Positions 17,241 through 26,023 of a stretch of DNA of 64,000 bases are shown here, piece after piece. Under the pieces are notes generated by a model that saw only the letters and a list, made by a program, of their open reading frames with translations, was not told the DNA's origin and made no database searches. Made by a program: the position numbers and the translations under genes. Each line of letters begins with the position of its first letter. Within the stretch, counting starts at the first letter, position 1. This DNA comes from Rhizobiaceae bacterium. GTDB taxonomy: Bacteria > Pseudomonadota > Alphaproteobacteria > Rhizobiales > Rhizobiaceae. The stretch lies in assembly GCA_028279875.1 (NCBI GenBank), contig JANQMU010000097.1, positions 1-64,000 on the forward strand, given 5' to 3'.

Positions 17241-19724
17241 ATGGCCATGTTCGCGGATCTTCCCCTCCTTCCCGTCAGCGAAGCGGTGCCGGCGCTGATG
17301 GCGGCCCTGGACCGCCACGCATGCGCGGTCCTCGCGGCGCCGCCGGGGGCCGGCAAGACCACCCTTGTTCCGCTGCACCTGATGTCGGCCGACTGGCGCG
17401 GCGACGGCCGGATCCTGGTTCTCGAACCGCGCCGGCTCGCCGCCCGGGCGAGCGCCCGCCAGATGGCGCGACTGATCGGCGAACAGGTCGGCGGAACCGT
17501 CGGCTACCGGACGCGGCTGGATACGCGGGTCTCGGCAGCAACGCGTATCGAGGTCATCACCGAGGGGATCTTTGTCCGCATGGTACTCGATGATCCGGAA
17601 CTGCCCGGTATCGCGGCGGTCCTGTTCGACGAATTTCACGAGCGGACCCTCGATGCGGATTTCGGCCTGGCGCTGGCGCTGGATGTTCAGACCGGGCTGC
17701 GCAACGATCTGCGCCTGCTCGTTATGTCGGCGACGCTGGATGTCGCACGGGTGGCCGAACTGCTGGGCGGTGCGCCGGTCATCGAAAGCCGAGGCCGGGC
17801 GTTTGCGGTCGATATCCGCTATCACGACCGGCGTGCGGGCGAGCGCATCGAAACCGCGATGAGCGCCGCCATCCGATCGGCGCTGGCCGATGAAAGCGGG
17901 TCCATTCTCGCCTTCCTGCCCGGCCAGGCCGAGATCAAGCGCACGGCGGCCGTGCTGCAGGAGACGCTGCCCGCCAATGCCGTGATCGCGCCGCTCTATG
18001 GCGATCTTCCCGGCGCCGCCCAGGATGCCGCCATCATGCCCGCGGCGTCCGGAACACGAAAAATCGTGCTGGCGACAGCCATCGCCGAAACGTCGATCAC
18101 CATTGACGGCGTGCGCATCGTCATCGACAGCGGCCTGCAGCGGCTGCCGGTCTTCGAACCTTCAACGGGCATTACGCGGCTTGAGACGGTCCGCGCATCG
18201 CGGGCCTCCGCCGACCAGCGGGCCGGCCGTGCCGGGCGCACTGAACCCGGCATCGCGATCCGCCTGTGGCGCGAAGCCCAGAACGCATCCCTGCCGGCCT
18301 TCACGCCGCCGCAGATCCAGGCGAACGACCTGAGCGGTCTTGTGCTCGACTGCGCGGCATGGGGCGTTTCGGATCCGAAACAATTGCGCTTCATCGATCC
18401 GCCACCGCAGGCGGCGCTGGCGGAGGCCCGCACCCTGCTGCACAGGCTCGACGCGCTGGACAGCCAAAGCCGGCTAACGGAAAGCGGCCGGACAATACGG
18501 GCGCTCGGCCTTCCTGCACGGCTCGGCGCCATGGTGGTCGCCGCCGCAAGGACAGGCGACGGCGCGGCCGCCGCGCAGCTTGCGGTGCTGATGGGCGAAC
18601 GCGGCCTTGGCGGCCCGTCGATCGATCTCGACACAAGGTTGCAACGGTTTCGCAGCGAAAGCGGCAGCCGGGCGAAAGCCGCCAGATCTCTGGCCGACCG
18701 GCTTTTGCGGTCCATCGGCTTCACGTCCAGTGGCGACGGAGCGCCGGAGGCCGGACCGCTGCTGCTGCACGGCTTTTCCGACCGGGTGGCGGCGCGGCGC
18801 GGCGGGACGGATGAGGGGCGGCGGCGCTACCGGCTGGCCAATGGACGCGGCGCCTTTGTCGATGAGCACGATCCGCTGGCGTCGGAATCGTTTCTGGTGA
18901 TCGCCGATCTCACCGGAAACCCGCAATCGCAGCGCATCCTTGCGGCGGCGCGGGTGAGCCTGGAGGCAATCCTGCGGGACCTTGCCGACGAGATCGCCGA
19001 TCACGACGCAATTTCGTTCGAGGCGGCGACCGGCCGGGTCCGGGCGCGCCGGCAAAAACGGCTTGGCAGCCTGGTCCTGACGGAAAGCGCCCTGCCGAAA
19101 CCACCCGAGGCGGCGGTCCTTGACGCGCTTTGTTCCGGCGTGCGCCAAGGCGGCCTCGCGGCCCTGCCCTGGAACCCGGCAAGTCGCCAATTGCGCGACC
19201 GGCTGGCCTGGCTGCACCGGACACTCGGACCGCCCTGGCCGGATGTGAGCAACGCGGCGCTGCTGGGCACGCTTGACACCTGGTTCGCTCCCTTTCAGGG
19301 ACAGGTAGACGCGCTCGACCGTATCGATCCGTCGAGCCTGTCGGCCGGTTTGCTCTCGCTGGTTCCCTACGAGCAGCAGCAGGACCTCGACCGGCTGGCG
19401 CCGACCCATTTCCGGACGCCTGCCGGATCCAATATCACCCTGCACTATGATGGCGAAGAACCGGTGCTGGCGGTGCGCGTGCAGGAGCTGTTCGGCCTGA
19501 AACGGCATCCGGCGATCGCCGGCGGTGCCCGGCCGCTGCTCCTGGAACTGCTGTCACCGGCGCAGCGGCCCATTCAGACGACGCGCGATCTGCCGGGCTT
19601 CTGGGCCGGAAGCTGGGCCGATGTGCGGGCCGAGATGCGGGGCCGCTATCCGAAACATCCCTGGCCCGACGATCCGGCCGGGGCTGAGGCGACACGCCGT
19701 GTCAAGCACCCGAAAAAACGATAA
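17241..19724 (+). CDS. hrpB: ATP-dependent helicase HrpB
   Basis: This is a DExH-box superfamily 2 helicase of about 827 residues, full length for HrpB. Motif I APPGAGKTT (about 33-41), motif II in the HrpB-typical form FDEFHERTLDADFG, motif III MSATLD and motif VI DQRAGRAGRTEPG are present, with the HrpB C-terminal domain (YEQQQDLDRLAPTHF, GSWADVRAEMRGRYPKHPW). The cellular role of HrpB is poorly defined in most bacteria. Starts at GTG 17196, ATG 17229, ATG 17241 and ATG 17247 are all in frame; I chose 17241 because the family begins shortly before LPV..AVPAL. It is followed after 8 bases by the regB-like kinase gene. Confidence 0.92.
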   Translation: MAMFADLPLLPVSEAVPALMAALDRHACAVLAAPPGAGKTTLVPLHLMSADWRGDGRILVLEPRRLAARASARQMARLIGEQVGGTVGYRTRLDTRVSAATRIEVITEGIFVRMVLDDPELPGIAAVLFDEFHERTLDADFGLALALDVQTGLRNDLRLLVMSATLDVARVAELLGGAPVIESRGRAFAVDIRYHDRRAGERIETAMSAAIRSALADESGSILAFLPGQAEIKRTAAVLQETLPANAVIAPLYGDLPGAAQDAAIMPAASGTRKIVLATAIAETSITIDGVRIVIDSGLQRLPVFEPSTGITRLETVRASRASADQRAGRAGRTEPGIAIRLWREAQNASLPAFTPPQIQANDLSGLVLDCAAWGVSDPKQLRFIDPPPQAALAEARTLLHRLDALDSQSRLTESGRTIRALGLPARLGAMVVAAARTGDGAAAAQLAVLMGERGLGGPSIDLDTRLQRFRSESGSRAKAARSLADRLLRSIGFTSSGDGAPEAGPLLLHGFSDRVAARRGGTDEGRRRYRLANGRGAFVDEHDPLASESFLVIADLTGNPQSQRILAAARVSLEAILRDLADEIADHDAISFEAATGRVRARRQKRLGSLVLTESALPKPPEAAVLDALCSGVRQGGLAALPWNPASRQLRDRLAWLHRTLGPPWPDVSNAALLGTLDTWFAPFQGQVDALDRIDPSSLSAGLLSLVPYEQQQDLDRLAPTHFRTPAGSNITLHYDGEEPVLAVRVQELFGLKRHPAIAGGARPLLLELLSPAQRPIQTTRDLPGFWAGSWADVRAEMRGRYPKHPWPDDPAGAEATRRVKHPKKR

Positions 19725-19732
19725 GAAAACCC

Positions 19733-21031
19733 ATGGACTTTTCAAAACAGCTGTCCGAAACCCGCAATGCCAACCATCTGCGGCTGCGCACTCTGATCCG
19801 GCTGCGGACCCTGGCGATCATCGGCCAGTGCATTGCCGTCCTGGTGGTTGCCTACGGGTTCGGTTTTCCGCTTCCCATCGCCTCCTGCTTTCTGCTGATC
19901 GCCTGCCTGGCGCTGCTCAATCTTGCGCTGCGGCTGGTCTATCCGGCGACCCACCGGCTCAGCCCCACCATGTCGACATTGGTACTCGGGCTGGACATTC
20001 TGCAACTCGCCGCCCTGCTCTACATGACCGGCGGGCTGGAGAATCCGTTTTCCATCCTGATCTGCGTCCCGGTGATCATCGCATCGGCCTCGCTGCCGGT
20101 GCGCAATATCATCGTGCTCGGCATGATTGCCATGGTCGCCGTCACGGCACTTGCTTTCTATCATCTGCCGCTGCCCTGGTATCCGGACGTCGCGTTCGAT
20201 GCGCCGCTCACGCTGGTGGCCGGCATGTGGATGGCGATTGTCTCGACATCGGCCTTCGCCGCTTTCTACGCCTACCGGGTCTCGGCGGAGGCCGGCGAAC
20301 TGGCCGACGCGCTGGTCGCCACCGAGTTTGCGCTGCAGCGCGAGCAGCATCTGTCGGCGCTTGACGGGCTGGCCGCGGCGGCGGCGCACGAGCTTGGAAC
20401 ACCGCTGGCAACCATCACGGTCGTGGCCCGGGAGATGGAGCGGGCACTCGGCGACGACGAGCGGTTTGGTGAGGACGTGCATCTGTTGCGGTCGCAGAGC
20501 GAACGCTGCCGCGACATCATGCGCCGGCTGGCGACACTGTCCTCGACCGACGAAGTGCATATGCGGCAATTGCCGCTTTCCTCCCTGATCGAGGAGGTGA
20601 TCGCGCCGCACCGCGAATTCGGAGTGGATATCTCGGTCACCCGTGATGACAGCACCGGCCGGGAGCCGGTCGGCCGGCGCAATGCCGGCATCGTTTACGG
20701 GCTGGGCAATCTGGTGGAGAACGCGGTGGATTTCGCGCATTCGGCCGTCGAAGTGTCGACGGCCTGCGACAGCGAAACGGTCTCGATCACCATCGATGAT
20801 GACGGGCCCGGCTATGCGCCGGACGTGCTGCCGCGCATCGGCGATCCCTATGTGACTCGCCGCGGCCGCGGCAGCGAGCCCAGCGCCGGCGGTCTGGGGC
20901 TCGGCCTGTTCATCGCCAAGACGCTGCTCGAGCGGTCTGGTGCCACGCTGAGATTTTCGAACCGCGAGGGAGGTGGCGCGCGCGTCGTCGTCACCTGGCC
21001 GCGGGGAGCGATGGAAATGAGCGACAAGTAA
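19733..21031 (+). CDS. regB: RegB/PrrB/ActS-type redox sensor histidine kinase
   Basis: This membrane histidine kinase senses quinone/redox state and phosphorylates RegA. It has 432 residues. Six hydrophobic segments span about 25-190 and contain the quinone-binding signature GGLENPF (100-106). The H-box AAHELGTPLA carries His219. Cys259 in SERCRDIM sits where RegB has its redox-active cysteine. The catalytic ATPase domain has NLVENAVDFA, DDDGPGYAPD and GGLGLGLFIAKTLL. In alphaproteobacteria this system controls respiration, nitrogen and carbon metabolism and photosynthesis genes. The regA-like gene follows after 111 bases. Confidence 0.93.
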   Translation: MDFSKQLSETRNANHLRLRTLIRLRTLAIIGQCIAVLVVAYGFGFPLPIASCFLLIACLALLNLALRLVYPATHRLSPTMSTLVLGLDILQLAALLYMTGGLENPFSILICVPVIIASASLPVRNIIVLGMIAMVAVTALAFYHLPLPWYPDVAFDAPLTLVAGMWMAIVSTSAFAAFYAYRVSAEAGELADALVATEFALQREQHLSALDGLAAAAAHELGTPLATITVVAREMERALGDDERFGEDVHLLRSQSERCRDIMRRLATLSSTDEVHMRQLPLSSLIEEVIAPHREFGVDISVTRDDSTGREPVGRRNAGIVYGLGNLVENAVDFAHSAVEVSTACDSETVSITIDDDGPGYAPDVLPRIGDPYVTRRGRGSEPSAGGLGLGLFIAKTLLERSGATLRFSNREGGGARVVVTWPRGAMEMSDK

Positions 21032-21151
21032 CGGGCCTCCAACTGCGGCATTAGCGCACGCATCCCGCCCGCCCGTTGGGTTTTGCCGATGGGCGCATTA
21101 TGTCATAGGGTTGGACGAAAATGACCGAAGGAACTGGGACCAGTGTGGACA

Positions 21152-21721
21152 ATGACCATGACACCGGACGCCGCAAATGGCGAGGATTTCATTGGCGACG
21201 ACCCGTCGCTGCTGATCGTCGATGATGACGGACCGTTTCTGCGCCGCCTCGGGCGCGCAATGGAAAGCCGCGGCTTCACCGTGGAACTGGCGGAATCGGT
21301 CAGTGACGGGCTACAGGCCGTCAACAATGCCGCACCGAAATATGCGGTCATCGATCTGCGGCTTGCCGACGGAAATGGGCTGGAACTGATCGAGGCCATC
21401 CGCGCCAAGCGCGAGGACACCCGCATCATCATGCTGACGGGCTATGGCAATATTGCCACGGCCGTCAATGCCGTGAAGCTCGGCGCCATCGACTATCTGG
21501 CGAAACCCGCCGATGCCGACGATGTGTTCACCGCGCTGACACGCAAACCCGGCGAAAAGGTCGAGCCGCCGGAGAATCCGATGTCGGCCGACCGGGTGCG
21601 GTGGGAGCATATCCAGCGCGTCTATGAGATGTGTGACCGCAATGTCTCGGAAACGGCGCGCCGGCTCAACATGCACCGGCGGACCCTTCAGCGCATCCTC
21701 GCCAAGCGCGCGCCGCGGTAA
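21152..21721 (+). CDS. regA: RegA/PrrA/ActR-type response regulator
   Basis: This is the DNA-binding partner of RegB, 189 residues. The receiver domain (about 20-135) has the acidic pocket DDD at 24-26, phosphorylation site Asp68 in YAVIDLRL, Thr/Lys switch residues in MLTGYG and LAKPAD, and a short Fis-type helix-turn-helix at the C-terminus (about 149-187; NVSETARRLNMHRRTLQRIL). This end is nearly invariant in the RegA/PrrA/ActR group. ATG 21152 is preferred; ATG 21158 is also possible. The gene is convergent with the ROK gene. Confidence 0.93.
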   Translation: MTMTPDAANGEDFIGDDPSLLIVDDDGPFLRRLGRAMESRGFTVELAESVSDGLQAVNNAAPKYAVIDLRLADGNGLELIEAIRAKREDTRIIMLTGYGNIATAVNAVKLGAIDYLAKPADADDVFTALTRKPGEKVEPPENPMSADRVRWEHIQRVYEMCDRNVSETARRLNMHRRTLQRILAKRAPR

Positions 21722-21738
21722 GACAGATCTCCGGTTCC

Positions 21739-22902
21739 TTAGCCGGGCATGGATGCGAGGCCGATATTCTCGACCATGAAGCGTGAATGGAATGGCACGC
21801 AGGCGGCCCCGACGGCCTTGGCGAAGGCGCCTGTTTTACCGGGCACGATGTCCGGGAGCAGCGCGGCATCCAGCCCGCGTTCGGCGAATGCGTCCTTGAC
21901 ATGGGACACCAGCGCATCGCGTACAGGAGCGGGCAGCCGCCCGTCGACAATCACGCTGTCGATGGCGACGAAAGCGGAAATGGACAGGATCGCCGAAACC
22001 AGACCGTTGGCGCCGGAGGCAATCCACTGCGAGAGATAAGGATCAAGGCCGGACCATTCGGTGGTGCTGTGCCAGACAGCCGCCGCATCCAGGCCGCCAT
22101 CGCGCAGCATCGCTTCGAAATCCGACAGCGAGGGGATCGGCCTGGCCGCAGCGAATTTGCGGCCCGCATAGACATGGTGGTTGAGCACCAGCCGGCTTTC
22201 GGTCTGTGCGCCGAAGAAGAAATAGGCAAAGTCGCCCATTGATCGCGCGGCACCGAAGATCATCTCGGCGCCGGCCGCGGCGGTAATGTCGTTTTGCACA
22301 TAGACCGGCAGATCCGACAGGCGACCGACCTTCGCCTCGAAATCGACGGACTGCCAATTGCCGGACGAGGCGTCCTGCGGCGGCCAGGATTCTATTTCTT
22401 CCGGAAGCGAGATGCCGATGCCGACTATGCGTTCATGCAGCGGTTCCGGCAGCGTCGCGGTCAGGGCCGCGATCGACGCGCCAATCTCTTCGAAAACCGA
22501 ATCAGGATCCGGCGCAGGATATTGAAACTCGTGGCGGTGGCGAAGCTGGCCGACAAAGTCGATCAGCACCATATCCGTGCTCTTCAGGCCGACCTTGATG
22601 CCGATGGCAAAGGCACCCTCCGGGTTGAGATGCATGGCCGTCGAAGGCGGTCCGACCCGGCCGCGCTGCACCTCGCCGGCGAGGCACAGATTGTCGCGTT
22701 CCAGCGCCCGTATGATCACCGAAACCGTCTGCGCCGACAGGCCGCTGATCTGGCCGATCTCCATCCGCGACAGGCCCTCATGCTGGCGCAGCAGTGACAT
22801 GACAAGCCGCTCATTATAGGTCCGCACGCTGGTCTGGTTGAGGCCGCCGCCGCGGTCGACGACCCGCATCGCGGAGGGCGGCGCAAAGCGCATGTCAGGC
22901 AT
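21739..22902 (-). CDS. ROK family transcriptional regulator
   Basis: This is a 387-residue sugar-responsive regulator. An N-terminal winged helix-turn-helix (about 25-85; QTSVRTYNERLVMSLLRQ, GLSAQTVSVIIRALERDNL) is followed by a ROK domain (about 95-375; FAIGIKVGLKSTDMVLIDF, VYVQNDITAAAGAEMIFGAA). The zinc-binding His/Cys set and the sugar-kinase active site are not clear, so it is a regulator rather than a kinase. It lies next to the SGNH hydrolase and the divergent sugar ABC operon, and I infer that it represses them through the inverted repeat at 23740-23773. The gene order resembles fructose-type (frc) loci of rhizobia. Confidence 0.85.
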   Translation of the reverse strand: MPDMRFAPPSAMRVVDRGGGLNQTSVRTYNERLVMSLLRQHEGLSRMEIGQISGLSAQTVSVIIRALERDNLCLAGEVQRGRVGPPSTAMHLNPEGAFAIGIKVGLKSTDMVLIDFVGQLRHRHEFQYPAPDPDSVFEEIGASIAALTATLPEPLHERIVGIGISLPEEIESWPPQDASSGNWQSVDFEAKVGRLSDLPVYVQNDITAAAGAEMIFGAARSMGDFAYFFFGAQTESRLVLNHHVYAGRKFAAARPIPSLSDFEAMLRDGGLDAAAVWHSTTEWSGLDPYLSQWIASGANGLVSAILSISAFVAIDSVIVDGRLPAPVRDALVSHVKDAFAERGLDAALLPDIVPGKTGAFAKAVGAACVPFHSRFMVENIGLASMPG

Positions 22903-22968
22903 GTGCGCTCCTCCGGTTCCGGGCCTGCGGCGGGATCTGCAACTTTGCGCGTTCCGACATAAGCTGCT

Positions 22969-23616
22969 CTATTTCTCTTGCCATTCCATCGTCTCAATGA
23001 CGTCGGCGATGGTCCTCGCCAGCTTGGCATGGGCCATCGTGTCCAGGTGAAATCCGTCCACTTCACTTGAATTGACGACGCTGCCGGCATCGACGAAATG
23101 CAGATCCATCACCTCGGCTATCTTGGCATATTCCTCGGCAAGCTGCAGCGACTTGATGCGGCCGCCGTCGAAAACGCTCTCCCAGCCCTTGAGGTCCACC
23201 AGGATCGGCGGCGGCGCCACGATCATGATTTCCGGAATGCTCTGGTCAGGACCGGGCCGCAACCGCTTCACATCCTGCACCAGCGCGCCCATGCCAAGGG
23301 CGATCTCCGAAGCCGGCTTATTGAAACGCACCTTGAGATCATTGGTGCCGAGCATGATGATCACCAGGTCAAGCGGCTTGTGGCTGGTCAGACACGGGCT
23401 GAGATAGGTGCGGCCGTTCTTTTCGGCGCCCTCGATGGGATCGTCGCTGACGGTGGTGCGACCGCTCAGCCCCTCCTCGATCACCAGCCAGTCGGGGCCC
23501 AGCAACTGGCGCAGTACGCCGGGCCAGCGTTCGGTCGGTCCGTACCGGCCGTCCGGATCGTCCGCCGTTGTTTGTCCGAATGTGTTTGAATCGCCGTAGC
23601 ACAAGACCGACCGCAT
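22969..23616 (-). CDS. SGNH/GDSL-family hydrolase (copy 2)
   Basis: This is a 215-residue predicted cytoplasmic hydrolase with a complete SGNH set: GDSN at 8-11 (Ser10), GTND at 90-93, and Asp187/His190 in VDGFH. The gene is a clear paralog of 2508-3158, sharing GRTTVSDDP, KNGRTYL and LDL(I/V)IIMLGTNDLK. ATG 23616 has GGGAGAG upstream and begins right at MRSVLCYGDSN; the longer frame to 23850 crosses the divergent promoter region and is rejected. It lies between the ROK gene and the sugar ABC operon, which suggests that it removes an acyl or ester group from the imported sugar. Confidence 0.88.
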   Translation of the reverse strand: MRSVLCYGDSNTFGQTTADDPDGRYGPTERWPGVLRQLLGPDWLVIEEGLSGRTTVSDDPIEGAEKNGRTYLSPCLTSHKPLDLVIIMLGTNDLKVRFNKPASEIALGMGALVQDVKRLRPGPDQSIPEIMIVAPPPILVDLKGWESVFDGGRIKSLQLAEEYAKIAEVMDLHFVDAGSVVNSSEVDGFHLDTMAHAKLARTIADVIETMEWQEK

Positions 23617-23739
23617 TTTCTCTCCCGGTTCCGGCGGGCGGTCGACATTACCCGGCGCCACGCACATCCCATATCGCCCGCGATGCATGATGACTGCAAC
23701 GCCGGCCGCGGCGGAAACTAGCGCAGGGCGGATCGCCAA

Positions 23740-23797
23740 GTCAATTGGTAATTCAATATGAATAATTATTGACAAGGCTGCCGGCTTGGGTTTATTT
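23740..23797 (+). promoter_or_regulatory. Promoter of the sugar ABC operon with overlapping inverted repeat
   Basis: A perfect -35 TTGACA (23769-23774) is followed by a 17-base spacer and a weak -10 TTATTT (23792-23797). An imperfect inverted repeat with outer arms GTCAAT (23740-23745) and ATTGAC (23768-23773) overlaps the -35 element. The region is AT-rich against its GC-rich surroundings. It lies between the divergent hydrolase and binding-protein genes and is a likely operator for the neighbouring ROK repressor. No experiment supports this here. Confidence 0.45.
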
Positions 23798-23889
23798 CGA
23801 GCGCTGAGAAACGGAGGCTTCCCGCATCCGCTGCCGCGGTCCGAGGGCAAAACGGCGTCCGGCTACTCAGCCACAAGGAGGAGATCAAG

Positions 23890-24921
23890 ATGAACTTGCT
23901 TATCAACAGGGTGCTGCGGTCGGTGCGGGCATTGCGCCGTGTAGCGCCGGCACTGGCCATCGGTCTGGGCCTCGTCTCGACCGCGCCCGTCCTGGCGCCG
24001 CAAGCCGCCCAGGCCGCCAATGACGGTCCGATCATCGTGGTCAGCGGACCGCTATCCTGGCCGTTCTTTGCCGCCGTCAAGCAGGGCTTCGACGATGCCG
24101 CCGAACGGTTCGGCGTGGACTATCAATATGTCGCAGTCACCGACACCGCCAACATGACCAGCGACTATCCGCGCCTCCTGCAGCAGGCGATCAGCCGCAA
24201 CCCGCGCATGCTGCTGGTCGGCGAGTTCTTTCCGGACGGCATGGACCCGCTGATCAAGGAAGCGACGGCGGCGGGCATCCCGGTTCTGATCCACAATTCC
24301 GGACAGACCCTGTGGGAAGGCAACGGCTCATTGGGCTTCATCGGCGAGGACCCCTATCAGATGGGCTACAAGGCCGGTGAAATCCAGGCCGCTGGCGGCG
24401 TCAAGAAGGGCCTGTGCTTCAACCAGGTGCCCGGCAATCCGACCGTCGAAATGCGCTGCACCGGCTATATCGAAGCGATGGAGAATGCCGGCGCCGAAAC
24501 CGTCTACCAGACCATCGGCACCGGCGATGCGACCAACCCGCAGGCCATGATGCAGGCAATCAAGGGAACCCTGCAGGCGAATGCCGACATTGACGGCATC
24601 TACACCCTGAACGCGGTTCCGGCGATGAGTGCCCTGCGCGCCGTCGAGGATGTCGGACGCAAGGGCGAGGTGATGATCGGCACGTCGGATCTGTCAAACG
24701 AGGTGTTGCTTGCCATCCAGGCGGGCGATATCGCCTTCGCCATGGACCAGCAGCCCTATCTGCAAGGCTTCCTGTCCATCCAGACCGCATATCAGTATCT
24801 GAATTACGGCCTGCATCCGATCGGCGCCGTAACCACCGGCCCGCTGGTCATCGACAAATCGAATGTCGACCGCACGCTGGAGGTTAACAAAACCCATTCG
24901 GGCGTGCGTGGCGCGTCCTGA
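23890..24921 (+). CDS. Sugar ABC transporter substrate-binding protein
   Basis: This is a periplasmic binding protein of the ribose/fructose class (Peripla_BP_4 type), 343 residues. A twin-arginine-free signal peptide (1-42, ending AAQAA) precedes IIVVSGPLSWPFFAAVKQGF, then RNPRMLLVGEFFPDGMDPLI, and AGIPVLIHNSGQTLWEG in the mature part. A very strong AGGAGGAGA lies 7 bases before ATG 23890. It is first in an operon with the permease and ATPase genes. A terminator-like hairpin follows immediately, which would keep the binding protein in excess of the membrane parts. The exact sugar is unknown. Confidence 0.9.
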   Translation: MNLLINRVLRSVRALRRVAPALAIGLGLVSTAPVLAPQAAQAANDGPIIVVSGPLSWPFFAAVKQGFDDAAERFGVDYQYVAVTDTANMTSDYPRLLQQAISRNPRMLLVGEFFPDGMDPLIKEATAAGIPVLIHNSGQTLWEGNGSLGFIGEDPYQMGYKAGEIQAAGGVKKGLCFNQVPGNPTVEMRCTGYIEAMENAGAETVYQTIGTGDATNPQAMMQAIKGTLQANADIDGIYTLNAVPAMSALRAVEDVGRKGEVMIGTSDLSNEVLLAIQAGDIAFAMDQQPYLQGFLSIQTAYQYLNYGLHPIGAVTTGPLVIDKSNVDRTLEVNKTHSGVRGAS

Positions 24922-24934
24922 CAATGCACGCAAA

Positions 24935-24967
24935 CCGGGCGGCGGGTTGCCGCCGCCCGGCCTTTTT
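24935..24967 (+). terminator. Hairpin terminator/attenuator inside the sugar ABC operon
   Basis: A perfect 11-base-pair stem CCGGGCGGCGG / CCGCCGCCCGG with a GTTG loop (24935-24960) is followed by CCTTTTTA. It lies between the binding-protein stop codon and the permease start, with no obvious new promoter between. Partial termination here would set a higher level of binding protein than of permease. Confidence 0.85.
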
Positions 24968-25050
24968 AGCGTCTTGCACAGTGAAGAGATGCGGTTAGAT
25001 TCGTCCCACCACACAAAGCGTCCGCCAACCGCTTACGGATAAACACAGCC

Positions 25051-26016
25051 ATGTCCTTCGTCCGCCGACCGGAATTCGGTGCATTGATCGCCTTTTTGGC
25101 AACCTATGTCTTTTTCGCCATCGTCACCTCCGGGGCCGGCTTCATCTCGATCAACGGAACGGCGGGCTGGCTCAACCTCGCCGCGGAGCTCGGCATCGTT
25201 GCCATTCCCGTCGGCCTGCTGATGATCGCCGGCGAGTTCGATCTGTCGATCGGATCGACCGTCGGCGCCGCATCCATGGTCGTTGCCATCGGCACATCCT
25301 TCTACGATATGTCGGTCTGGACGATGATCCCGCTGGCGCTGGTTCTGGGAATCGCCGTCGGCCTCGTCAACGGCCTTGTCGTGGTGAAAACCAACCTGCC
25401 GTCCTTCATCGTGACGCTGGCCACCAATTTCATTGTCATCGGCGGCACGATGGGGCTGTCGCGGCTGATCGCCAATGTCACGTCCAGTTCGATCGTCACA
25501 TCGGAATCGGCCCGGGCCGTTTTCGCCTCGCGCTGGGGCCAGGCCAATATCTCCATCCTGTGGTGGATCGTGATGGCGCTGATCTGCGCCTGGATCCTGT
25601 CGCGCTCGACATTCGGCAACTGGATCTACGCCACCGGCGGCAATCTTCAGGCGGCGCGCGGCGCCGGTGTCCCGGTCGAGCGGGTCAAGATCCTGCTCTT
25701 CATGCTGACCGGTTTCGCCGCCGCCTTTGTCGGGGTCCTGCAGGGCGTGCAATGGAATTCCGGTAATTCCACCTATGGCATGGGCTATGTCTTCCAGGCG
25801 CCGATCGTCGCCGTCATCGGCGGTGTCCTGCTCGGCGGCGGATATGGTTCGGTCACCGGCATATTTCTCGGCACGGCGATCTTCGGGGTGATCTCCACCG
25901 GTATCTTCTATACCGGATGGAGCACTGACTGGATCCAGTTGCTGCTCGGCGTCCTGCTGGGCGCTGCGGTTTTGGCTAACAACTATGTGCGCCGCCTGGC
26001 GATGACGTCCAAATAG
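25051..26016 (+). CDS. Sugar ABC transporter permease (RbsC/FrcC-like)
   Basis: This is an inner-membrane permease of 321 residues with eight to ten hydrophobic segments. The family signature EFDLSIGSTVGAA lies near residue 67, followed by LPSFIVTLATNF and GNWIYATGGNLQAARGAGVP (the EAA-like coupling region). VIGGVLLGGGYGSVTGIFLG closes the conserved core. It fits the ribose/xylose/fructose group of permeases. It lies 8 bases before the ATPase gene. Confidence 0.9.
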   Translation: MSFVRRPEFGALIAFLATYVFFAIVTSGAGFISINGTAGWLNLAAELGIVAIPVGLLMIAGEFDLSIGSTVGAASMVVAIGTSFYDMSVWTMIPLALVLGIAVGLVNGLVVVKTNLPSFIVTLATNFIVIGGTMGLSRLIANVTSSSIVTSESARAVFASRWGQANISILWWIVMALICAWILSRSTFGNWIYATGGNLQAARGAGVPVERVKILLFMLTGFAAAFVGVLQGVQWNSGNSTYGMGYVFQAPIVAVIGGVLLGGGYGSVTGIFLGTAIFGVISTGIFYTGWSTDWIQLLLGVLLGAAVLANNYVRRLAMTSK

Positions 26017-26023
26017 GTGGGTC

